Source of the DNA: an uncultured Bacilli bacterium
Lineage (GTDB): Bacteria > Bacillota_I > Bacilli_A > RF39 > UBA660
DNA length: 45,121 nucleotides
Direction: 5' to 3'
Assembly: GCA_947627995.1 (NCBI GenBank)
Contig: CANQYE010000009.1
Coordinates: 1-45,121, forward strand
Shown: in pieces, positions 37,221 through 45,121 of the stretch
Layout: the number at the start of each line of letters is the position of its first letter
Numbering within the stretch: position 1 is the first letter of the stretch
Notes under the pieces: model-generated
The model's database searches: none
What the model was told of the DNA's origin: nothing
The model's input: the letters and a program-made list of their open reading frames with translations, nothing else
Translations under genes and position numbers: made by a program

Positions 37221-37958
37221 TTATTTTTCCTTTTTATCTAATATCCTTTTCAATAACAATTGACGATGTTCATTATCAGCATCTAACTTTTGCTTCATTT
37301 GTTCTTCTTGATGTTGAGTCACTAGTCTATAATTTTCTTCAATTTGTTCAACTCTAGATGAAATAAAATCTATTTTTAATCTTTCTATTTCATCAGCTGG
37401 AATATTTTTTAAATTATGTTCTATTTTATATGAAATCAATTCATCAATAAAATCTTTTACATAAGAAAATCTACCGAATTTAACACATTGTTCTAAAGTA
37501 TGATTATTTGTATTTGTGCGATAAAATGGCATTTCTATCTCGGTTGTATCACATGTCAAAATAATTGCCAATCCATTTCTTACAATTGAATTAAGGTTTT
37601 CACTTCTATCATCAGAGTACCAATTATGTCTGCTATCTTCAGAAACAACTATTTTTATATGTTTTGTAACTTTAGTTTCTTGCTTATCAAATGCAAGTGT
37701 TCCTACTTCAGTCGTGTGATATTCTGCTTCTTGATAAATATAATTTGCCCCTTCAAAAGTTCTTATTAAACTAGCAATAGCATTTCCTATATTTTTTACA
37801 TCAAAGTATGAATGAGATTCTATAAATCTACAATATTCATCAATTATCCTATTTTGTTTATTTAACTCTTGATATCTTTTATAAATACTTCTATCGGCTT
37901 CCAAAAAACAGTATTTTTTTACTTTTCTTAACTTTTGTAATTCGTCATTAAAATTCAT
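37221..37958 (-). CDS. Unknown cytoplasmic protein
   Basis: The 245-residue protein is not recognised. It has a charged helical N-terminus, a middle mixed region (about 75-165) with conserved-looking TFEGANYIYQEAEYHTTEVG and LAIILTCDTTEIEMPFYR, and a long charged coiled-coil C-terminus (about 185-245). AAGGAG lies seven bases before the ATG; an extended -10 (38024-38019) gives a leader of about 50 bases. It is a single-gene unit in the accessory region, with element C upstream and element A downstream. Confidence 0.7.
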   Translation of the reverse strand: MNFNDELQKLRKVKKYCFLEADRSIYKRYQELNKQNRIIDEYCRFIESHSYFDVKNIGNAIASLIRTFEGANYIYQEAEYHTTEVGTLAFDKQETKVTKHIKIVVSEDSRHNWYSDDRSENLNSIVRNGLAIILTCDTTEIEMPFYRTNTNNHTLEQCVKFGRFSYVKDFIDELISYKIEHNLKNIPADEIERLKIDFISSRVEQIEENYRLVTQHQEEQMKQKLDADNEHRQLLLKRILDKKEK

Positions 37959-38018
37959 AATAAATCTCCTTCGTAGTGTATTTTCTAAATTGTCAATATA
38001 TCAATTTAAACTATAAAA

Positions 38019-38024
38019 ATTATA
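38019..38024 (-). promoter_or_regulatory. Extended -10 (TGCTATAAT) of the gene at 37221
   Basis: TATAAT preceded by TGC on the minus strand; no good -35. The surrounding 100 bases match those upstream of the MazG-like gene (39293-39298). Confidence 0.45.
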
Positions 38025-38044
38025 GCATAAATTTGAACATATTA

Positions 38045-38115
38045 AAACTCGAACTGCAAAAGTCCGAGTTTGGTATTCTATTTGGTGCGAGTGAAGAAGT
38101 TATTTATAACTTTTT
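38045..38115. repeat. Palindromic intergenic element C
   Basis: AAACTCG/CGAGTTT hairpin followed by GGTGCGA and a closing AACTTTTT. It begins 32 bases after the stop at 38147. It is closest to element D, and the similarity continues into the downstream promoter region (37981-38044 against 39249-39317). Confidence 0.75.
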
Positions 38116-38146
38116 GTTAAACTTTTAATAGCATCTTTTTTATCTT

Positions 38147-38713
38147 CTATAGTTTGCAATTGTTTGAAAAGAGTGTGAAATGGAATACAAAAATCATATA
38201 TCTTGAACCAGACTGTCGTATATTAATTGTTATACAATATGGAGCTTTAGGTAATTCGCCATCAAATTTATCAAATGTTAGAATTTTTTCATCATCTTTT
38301 TTGGATATTTTTAATACATTTGGGCAATTAATGGGATAAGCATCACATAGCATTGTAATAACACTATTTTGAACTAAAGATTTATACCAAGAGGTGCTTT
38401 TTTCATCTTGCATTTTTTCTTGAACTATTGGTAAATTTTCATTTTCACCCAAGACATTACCATTTATTATATCTGTATAAAATTTATCAAATACTGAATA
38501 CACTTTTCCTTGATTACTAGCAATGTTAAAAGAAATGTTAGATATTTTTCGATAATCTTCGTATTTACAAGATAGGTTTATATCAGCCCCAGTTTGATAA
38601 ATTGATAAAACTTTTTCATCTTGTATCAAATCAATATCAAAAGAATTATACTCATTGCTAGTTTTTTTACTTCCATAAATACCCTCCAAAAATATAATTA
38701 TATTATAACTCAA
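38147..38713 (-). CDS. Unknown protein with start out of frame across an A7 run
   Basis: The open frame of 188 codons begins with TTG at 38713, but that codon lies upstream of the -10 of the likely promoter. The natural start is ATG 38676 with GGAGGG five bases upstream; it is one base out of frame and stops after 16 codons. Seven A at 38668-38662 lie between: one extra A joins ATG and main frame. So the gene is a fresh frameshift, phase-variable, or uses slippage. The product (about 175 residues if restored) is a mixed alpha/beta protein that I do not recognise, with a hydrophobic strand-rich C-terminus. Confidence 0.6.
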   Translation of the reverse strand: MSYNIIIFLEGIYGSKKTSNEYNSFDIDLIQDEKVLSIYQTGADINLSCKYEDYRKISNISFNIASNQGKVYSVFDKFYTDIINGNVLGENENLPIVQEKMQDEKSTSWYKSLVQNSVITMLCDAYPINCPNVLKISKKDDEKILTFDKFDGELPKAPYCITINIRQSGSRYMIFVFHFTLFSNNCKL

Positions 38714-38729
38714 AATTACTTAATATCAA
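38702..38729 (-). promoter_or_regulatory. Promoter of the frameshifted gene
   Basis: On the minus strand TTGATA (38729-38724) and TATAAT (38707-38702), spaced by 16 bases. It places transcription start close to the GGAGGG before ATG 38676. Confidence 0.6.
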
Positions 38730-38787
38730 ATTATTTTGTTTTGACAAATATATCAAAATCACATAGGAGATTGCTTTTTATATAAAT

Positions 38788-38850
38788 ATTCGAAAAAGTT
38801 CGAATAGACTCGTCAATTGTATCCTAAAGTAAGAAGTACGACAACTTTTT
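38788..38850. repeat. Palindromic intergenic element B
   Basis: ATTCGA/TTCGAAT hairpin around AAAAAG, core CAATTGTATCCTAAAG, closing AACTTTTT. It lies 27 bases after the stop of the MazG-like gene. Confidence 0.65.
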
Positions 38851-38876
38851 ACTAAATAAAATTTAATAATTCTAAT

Positions 38877-39206
38877 TTATTGCTTTCTCAATACCTTTTC
38901 CAAAAATATCTTGTTTTCAAATGTTCCCCTTTTTATCTCTTTTTCTTGTGCAATAGCAATAACTTCTTCTAATGTTGCATTTTCTAATTTAGCTAAATAT
39001 TTCATTATTTCTAACATATCGGCTAATTCTTCTATTCTGTCCTTTCCAGTTGCATTTAAAACTTCTTGATATTCTTCATTTAATTTTTTTTCTAGTTCAA
39101 CTTTATATTCTTCATCAGTTAGAATTCTAGTAATTGGTTCTTCATCGTTTGATTTAATTATTTCGGGTATCTTATCTCTTACCAATTTATTATATATTTG
39201 TTCCAT
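38877..39206 (-). CDS. MazG-like NTP pyrophosphohydrolase
   Basis: The 109-residue all-helical protein belongs to the MazG/phosphoribosyl-ATP pyrophosphohydrolase-like superfamily: YNKLVRDKIPEII at the start is typical of a phage- and plasmid-borne subgroup. Metal-binding acidic residues are in EEYQEV (Glu44, Glu45, Glu48) and EELADMLE (Glu60, Asp63). Expected activity is hydrolysis of a nucleoside triphosphate to monophosphate and pyrophosphate; the base is unknown. AAAAGGAG precedes the ATG, and TATAAT with a TGn extension lies at 39298-39293. It lies between elements D and B. Confidence 0.85.
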   Translation of the reverse strand: MEQIYNKLVRDKIPEIIKSNDEEPITRILTDEEYKVELEKKLNEEYQEVLNATGKDRIEELADMLEIMKYLAKLENATLEEVIAIAQEKEIKRGTFENKIFLEKVLRKQ

Positions 39207-39292
39207 ATTTTATCTCCTTTTCCTATATTGATATTGTCAATATGCAAGTATGTTTTCTAAATTTACAAATATATCAATTCAATCTATAAAAA

Positions 39293-39298
39293 ATTATA
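39293..39298 (-). promoter_or_regulatory. Extended -10 (TGATATAAT) of the MazG-like gene
   Basis: TATAAT with TGA before it on the minus strand; no convincing -35. It lies just downstream of element D, as in the C copy. Confidence 0.45.
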
Positions 39299-39317
39299 TC
39301 ATGAATTTGACCATTTT

Positions 39318-39387
39318 AAAACTCGAACCATAAAAGTCCGAGTTTAATATCCATCTGGTGCGATAGGGGTTGTTATCTACAACTTTC
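39318..39387. repeat. Palindromic intergenic element D
   Basis: AAACTCG/CGAGTTT hairpin, then CATCTGGTGCGATAGG and a GTTGT-N5-ACAAC stem closing at AACTTTC. It lies about 75 bases after the stop at 39461; its paralogue is element C. Confidence 0.75.
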
Positions 39388-39460
39388 TCACAAAACTAGG
39401 AACTAATACAATATTTGTATCAATTTCTAAATTAATTATAAACTATTCTAAAAAATTATT

Positions 39461-40153
39461 CTACATTTTTCTAGATTTTTTTGATTCTTCTTCTAAACAT
39501 TTTTGGAATACTTGATTCATTTCTTCATAAACTTGCCTTTCATCATATTGAATTAATTTCAAATAATCATCCAGTTCTTTTTTAAAATTATCGTCAGTTC
39601 CCATTTCAGCAATTCCTTTAACTAAAGGAATCATCACACATAAATCCGTTCTTTTTCTTCCATTAGGTTGAAAATCACTTAATTCAGTATTCACTATATC
39701 TTCATAAAATTGTTTATTAGAATCACAACAATTTTTATATTCTTCTGTGGTAGTTTTAGAAATATTGTAAGGTTTATATATTTCGTAATAAGTTTCCTTT
39801 TTAAATCTAAGTAATAGTGTCGGGTCATAGCAATAACCATTCATTTCAATCCAACCATGACCAGCATTTTCTTTCCCATATCTTAATTCTAAATCTTTAT
39901 TATCACCACGAACTAAAACTGCATTAGGAAAGCAAAAAAACATATATAAACTTCTATCATAACATTTACCTGGTCCAACTATAGGTTTTAAATATTTCAT
40001 GTGTATAGATACTGGCAAACAACTAATATAAGTATGACTCATTTTTTCGTAAAATTCCTCATCAAAAGGTAGAATATTACCATCTTCTACACCTTTTTTT
40101 AATAAAAGTTGCATCTTGCTAAAATATAATCCTTTTTTAATATTATCAAACAT
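39461..40153 (-). CDS. Cys-His-Asp protein, paralogue of the gene at 19933
   Basis: The 230-residue protein has Cys64 (GKCYDRS), His99 (HGW) and Asp110 (YDPTLL), and shares long blocks such as HMKYLKP, MFFCF and VLVRG-x-NKDLE with the protein at 19933-20595. It starts two bases after the stop of the next related gene (TAATATG), so the two are translationally coupled. No export signal. Candidate papain/transglutaminase-like enzyme; substrate unknown. Confidence 0.72.
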   Translation of the reverse strand: MFDNIKKGLYFSKMQLLLKKGVEDGNILPFDEEFYEKMSHTYISCLPVSIHMKYLKPIVGPGKCYDRSLYMFFCFPNAVLVRGDNKDLELRYGKENAGHGWIEMNGYCYDPTLLLRFKKETYYEIYKPYNISKTTTEEYKNCCDSNKQFYEDIVNTELSDFQPNGRKRTDLCVMIPLVKGIAEMGTDDNFKKELDDYLKLIQYDERQVYEEMNQVFQKCLEEESKKSRKM

Positions 40154-40154
40154 A

Positions 40155-40859
40155 TTATTTTTTCAACCCCATTCTTTTCATATCTTCATCTATTTCTTGA
40201 CATACACCATCATAATTGATTACTTTTTTAAAATGTTCTATTTCTCTTTGCAATAATTCTATTCCTAAATGAGAATACATTTCTGTCGGTCTTCCATAAG
40301 ACATTTCAATCATTGGTAATATTAAAGGAGAAGCATATTTATCTCTTTCAATATCTTCTGGATGATAATACTCATCAGATTTAACAAATTCCATTATAGA
40401 ATTTTTATCATTTATATGTCTAACTTTTGGATGTTCCATTAACCAATATAATTTTTTATCATAAGCAAAACCAGACGAAGTATCATAAATAATATGTTGA
40501 CCATTTTTTGCAATTCTTTCTACAATACAATGATCTGCAAATAACGGATCATCACGATCAACAAATTGTGGATTTAATTTTAAACTATCTATTGTTGCAT
40601 ATACAAGTTGAACATCATCCTCTTCATCTAGGAATGCCCTAGCCATTAATAATGCTCTATCATAACAATGTCCATTAGACATACCATTTGATAATAATAA
40701 TATTGATGCTGGAATTCCCCCATCATAAATATTTCTTAACTTTTCTATTAAAGCATCATCATAAGGTGCAATATAACCATTTTTCAGTCCCCATATTAAT
40801 AATTGTTTTGATTTATAATTATGTAGTTTCCATTTCATATCTTGTAACTTTGTTATCAT
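40155..40859 (-). CDS. Diverged Cys-His-Asp protein
   Basis: The ATG at 40859 follows AGGGGTG by six bases, giving 234 residues (GTG 40868 lies in that site). It keeps the layout of its downstream neighbour: Cys65 in GHCYDRALLM, His110 in FADHCIVE, Asp126 in IIYDTSSG, and the N-terminal LKNGYIAPYDDALIEKLRN segment. Identity to the two other members is otherwise low, so the family has diverged inside one operon. A pair of unlike paralogues suggests a heterodimer or enzyme plus modulator. Confidence 0.72.
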   Translation of the reverse strand: MITKLQDMKWKLHNYKSKQLLIWGLKNGYIAPYDDALIEKLRNIYDGGIPASILLLSNGMSNGHCYDRALLMARAFLDEEDDVQLVYATIDSLKLNPQFVDRDDPLFADHCIVERIAKNGQHIIYDTSSGFAYDKKLYWLMEHPKVRHINDKNSIMEFVKSDEYYHPEDIERDKYASPLILPMIEMSYGRPTEMYSHLGIELLQREIEHFKKVINYDGVCQEIDEDMKRMGLKK

Positions 40860-40931
40860 CCAAAACACCCCTTTTTTTGATTGTTGTATATATTACCACA
40901 AAAGGTGGCTTTATGCAACTTTATCCCTATA

Positions 40932-42278
40932 TTATCTCTCAAAATCATCTTTATTTTTTGAATTATTTTGAATTAGATCAATATCATTGTCATCAAGTAT
41001 ATCTTCATCATATAAATCATTTATGAAGTCATCGTACTTATTTGTAGAGAAGAATTTATCTTTTAAGAATAAAATAAATTTATTCCATAACTCTTTAAAG
41101 TAATCAACTATTTTTTGTAATTCTGATACCTTATCTTCTAATTCATCAATAGTTTCATTTGCATCATTCAAATCATATTCTAATTCTTCAATTCTATCAT
41201 CACGAGTTTTGATTTTCTTTTTCAAATTTCTAACTTCATTAGAGTGTTCTCTTAAGTCATCCTCATATTTTTTTAAGATAATATTTATATCATTTGCATC
41301 TCTTAAATTAGAAGTAGTATCATTGGTTTGCTCTATATACTTTTTGATTTTATTAACATCTTCATTTGAAATAGAATAGTTATTTTTATTCATTATTGTA
41401 GGTCTTAAATTGTCAATAATATCATTAATCTCATTAGATTTATTTTGTAATTCATTTGTTTTATTATTTAATTCTTTAAGTTGCTTTTTATATTTATCTT
41501 GCTCTCTTTTAAACTTTTTATATTCGTTCATATTTGCAACATTTATATCAACATTTCTACCTTCTTCTTTTACTTTAAGAGTGTAGTTTAAATGATAAAT
41601 TCTATTAAATGAATTAATACAATACTCTCTCATTTTATCTTGAATATTGACTAAACTTATTTTATTAAACACATCAGATTTACCGACTTGTTTTTCCATA
41701 CCATTTTTCATTCCATCTTTAAATGGTACACCAACAATATGTAAATGTGGACTAGATTCATCAAAATGAATGGTGGCATTTGCTATTTTAAAATTAGGTA
41801 CAACTTCTTCTAAATCTGCTATTTGTTCTTTAAAAACTTCTACCATTTTATGTTTAAATTTATCATCTTTATTAACCCAAAAATCCATATCTCCAAGTTC
41901 AATAATAATCTCACAAGCAAGATCTCTTTTGTTATCATTTGAGATATGATTAAAATAGTTTTCTATCTTTCTATCATTTCTAGTTTGCTTTTCATTGTAT
42001 TTAATTCGTGCATCTTCAAACAATTTCAAATACAAATTTTTAGTATCTTCTACAATAGAAGAAGTCCCTTTAATCGTACAAATCAATTCTTTATCATCAT
42101 CATATTTTCGTAAATTATGTTTATCAACTTTTGATAATTGTTGATGATTTTGTATTGCATTATTAGATAAAGAAGTAGTACCAGTTTCAGTATTTTTTAC
42201 ACTTCTTCTTGCTTTCTTTGATTTATTTTTATCATTACTTAAATGCAATGAATAAGATAATTCTTCTTTATTTTCCAT
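40932..42278 (-). CDS. MobV-family relaxase (plasmid recombination/mobilization protein)
   Basis: The relaxase nicks one strand at oriT and leads it to the recipient. The 448-residue protein has the MobV/Pre signature HFDESSPHLH with His171, Asp173, Glu174, His178 and His180, and a C-terminal coiled coil (about 255-420) as in MobM-type proteins. The N-terminal motif usual in MobV (SHNxR) is not evident: the protein starts SYSLHLSNDKNKSKKARRS, as in a divergent subgroup. AAGGGTGAT precedes the ATG. The oriT-like region lies directly upstream. Confidence 0.9.
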   Translation of the reverse strand: MENKEELSYSLHLSNDKNKSKKARRSVKNTETGTTSLSNNAIQNHQQLSKVDKHNLRKYDDDKELICTIKGTSSIVEDTKNLYLKLFEDARIKYNEKQTRNDRKIENYFNHISNDNKRDLACEIIIELGDMDFWVNKDDKFKHKMVEVFKEQIADLEEVVPNFKIANATIHFDESSPHLHIVGVPFKDGMKNGMEKQVGKSDVFNKISLVNIQDKMREYCINSFNRIYHLNYTLKVKEEGRNVDINVANMNEYKKFKREQDKYKKQLKELNNKTNELQNKSNEINDIIDNLRPTIMNKNNYSISNEDVNKIKKYIEQTNDTTSNLRDANDINIILKKYEDDLREHSNEVRNLKKKIKTRDDRIEELEYDLNDANETIDELEDKVSELQKIVDYFKELWNKFILFLKDKFFSTNKYDDFINDLYDEDILDDNDIDLIQNNSKNKDDFER

Positions 42279-42309
42279 ATTTCTATAATCACCCTTTGTA
42301 TATTAGAGT

Positions 42310-42414
42310 CCTACTATGAATAGTAGGGTAATTTTGCTTTGTCAAAATCTCTAACCCCCTATAGATTTTGACGCAAACATCAAAATCTGGGGGCTAAGGT
42401 TTAGGCAACCTTAG
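42310..42414. other. Probable oriT with competing hairpins
   Basis: CCTACT-ATGAAT-AGTAGG (42310-42327) recalls the pMV158-type MobV oriT hairpin with a TATGAATA centre. Next, GTCAAAATCT (42341-42350) pairs with AGATTTTGAC (42363-42372), while the same arm can instead pair with TCAAAATCT (42380-42388), extended by CCCCC/GGGGG. A further hairpin CTAAGGTT/AACCTTAG spans 42394-42414. Position upstream of the relaxase gene fits oriT; the nick site is not identified. Confidence 0.5.
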
Positions 42415-42480
42415 AATCTACCTGTCTTATTTTGTAATAATGCTAAACTTCGTAAAGCATTAAAACTACATGAGATTTTT

Positions 42481-44406
<1,926 letters not shown>

Positions 44407-44437
44407 CTAATCCTCCTTTTTATCTTTGAAACCTAAA

Positions 44438-44486
44438 AAGAGGTGACAAAGACACATTAAATATTTTTATGCCTTTGACACCTCTT
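44438..44486 (-). terminator. Inverted repeat/terminator upstream of the recombinase
   Basis: AAGAGGTGACAAAG (44438-44451) and CTTTGACACCTCTT (44473-44486) pair with a single mismatch around a 21-base loop. On the minus strand the stem ends in TTTTT. It could end the upstream gene, attenuate the recombinase, or be a recombinase-binding site. Apart from this hairpin I see nothing in 44401-44664. Confidence 0.6.
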
Positions 44487-44664
44487 AAAATCTAAATAAG
44501 TTGTATTAATATAATTTAAACTTCGTTTCATATTAACCCCCAAAAACATAAAACTTGTTTCTTGGCTACTTATTATAGATATTTCAATTCTAAAGTCAAG
44601 ACATATTTGCCAAATTTTGCCTATTTTAAGGCGATTTTGAAAGAAGTTGATTATTTTAATAGAT

Positions 44665-44940
44665 TTAATCTAATGACTTAATAAAACTTTCTAAATCTTT
44701 TATTTCAATACTATTTCTTAAATTCCCAATATAAATAGTTTTAGAATAGTTAAATACTAGAAATGTAATACCTTTAATAATAACTCTATGAGGTTCTATA
44801 TATGAGAGATTTGTTCGCTTAATATTCTTAATACACCCATTTATAATTGTTGGTTTAGTATTACAAAAATCGCATATAAATTCTATTTTCTTTTTTAATT
44901 CTTCATCAAAGTGTAATTCTTTACTAACTATACTTACCAT
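44665..44940 (-). CDS. Small unknown protein
   Basis: A 91-residue protein that I do not recognise. It has a charged N-terminal helix with CDFCN (only two cysteines), then strands (HRVIIKGITFLVFNYSKTIYI) and a final helix ending ESFIKSLD. AAGGAC precedes the ATG. Its leader of about 150 bases holds element E followed by a strong terminator, so expression may depend on readthrough. Confidence 0.65.
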   Translation of the reverse strand: MVSIVSKELHFDEELKKKIEFICDFCNTKPTIINGCIKNIKRTNLSYIEPHRVIIKGITFLVFNYSKTIYIGNLRNSIEIKDLESFIKSLD

Positions 44941-44965
44941 TTTTATCTGTCCTTTCTCTAATCAC

Positions 44966-44996
44966 AAAAAAATATCAACTTCTTTTGAAATTGATA
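44966..44996 (-). terminator. Rho-independent terminator in the leader of the gene at 44665
   Basis: On the minus strand TATCAATTTC/GAAGTTGATA (44996-44987, 44982-44973; one G-T pair) with an AAAA loop, followed by seven T (44972-44966). It lies 25 bases before the ATG. Confidence 0.8.
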
Positions 44997-45011
44997 CTTT
45001 TTGTATATAAA

Positions 45012-45075
45012 GTTCTAAAAAGTTAGAACAGATTTCCCAATGGCGCCTTAGGTAAGGACGTTTGGAAATTTTTAA
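45012..45075 (-). ncRNA. Palindromic element E, possible small RNA or attenuated leader
   Basis: GTTCTA/TAGAAC hairpin around AAAAGT, core CCCAATGGCGCCTTAGGTAAGG and closing AATTTTT. On the minus strand a -10 (TATAAT 45101-45096) lies upstream and a terminator downstream, so a transcript of about 120 bases is predicted. It is related to elements A and B. Confidence 0.5.
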
Positions 45076-45095
45076 CAAGGTTAATTTCTATATAC

Positions 45096-45101
45096 ATTAT
45101 A
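45096..45101 (-). promoter_or_regulatory. -10 of the element E transcript
   Basis: TATAAT on the minus strand. The -35 would lie at or beyond the window edge, so it cannot be checked. Confidence 0.4.
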
Positions 45102-45121
45102 CTACATATTTACATTTTTTT

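Noticed and set aside
39371-39385. DnaA-box-like TTATCTACA in element D
   Set aside because: A single imperfect box with no cluster; part of the GTTGT/ACAAC hairpin.
38045-39387. tRNA-like strings (GGTTCGAGT, TGGTGCGA) in elements C and D
   Set aside because: No cloverleaf can be formed: T-arm bases do not pair and acceptor halves do not match.
37129-39387. Elements A-D as integron attC sites at cassette 3' ends
   Set aside because: The RYYYAAC/GTTRRRY core sites are absent and no integron tyrosine integrase is seen; cassette-like behaviour remains open.
45012-45075. Twister-type ribozyme in element E (TAAGGCGCC on the minus strand)
   Set aside because: The other conserved loops and pseudoknot partners could not be found.

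Overview
The window is AT-rich DNA from a low-GC Gram-positive bacterium, most likely an uncultured member of the Bacilli. Three things point there: Firmicutes-type rpoB-rpoC, the dacB-spmA-spmB-rluB gene order known from Bacillus, and a Firmicutes-type VII secretion locus. TGA is a stop here (rpoB ends in TGA), so the standard bacterial code applies and the Mycoplasma code does not. Most genes lie on the minus strand. No gene-free stretch exceeds 300 bases; the longest are 44401-44664 and 36368-36624.

Region 1 (1-4.6 kb): a very large secreted surface protein, cut by the window edge (beta-helix-like N-terminus, then about ten Listeria-Bacteroides-type repeats), beside a divergent class B-like sortase.

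Region 2 (4.6-19.9 kb): chromosomal core. rpoC and rpoB overlap by four bases and have a clear promoter. They are followed by a membrane-anchored glucosaminidase-like protein, a family 2 glycosyltransferase, rluB, spmB, spmA, dacB, then divergent uvrB and a short-chain dehydrogenase. RpoB carries Asp where E. coli has His526, a change tied to rifampicin resistance.

Region 3 (19.9-35 kb): a compact type VII secretion (T7SS) locus read on the minus strand: EsaB-like protein, two typical WXG100 proteins, three more small helical proteins, a 1856-residue multidomain effector, a 77-residue protein, an alarmone-hydrolase-like HD protein and EssC. EsaA, EssA and EssB are not in the window. The operon promoter has a run of eight G inside its -35/-10 spacer, a candidate phase-variation switch. 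The effector combines an N-terminal helical region, a hydrophobic middle, two ADP-ribosyltransferase-like segments, a nearly identical tandem duplication and a C-terminal transglutaminase-like Cys-His-Asp domain.

Region 4 (35-45.1 kb): accessory genes and an integrative mobilizable element: Panacea-domain protein, a 41-residue basic protein, unknown proteins, a MazG-like pyrophosphohydrolase, two Cys-His-Asp proteins related to one at 19.9 kb, a MobV relaxase with an oriT-like region, and a large serine recombinase. Five related imperfect palindromes (A-E) recur between these genes; four sit just downstream of a stop codon and the fifth sits in its own promoter-terminator unit. They are the least explained structure in the window.
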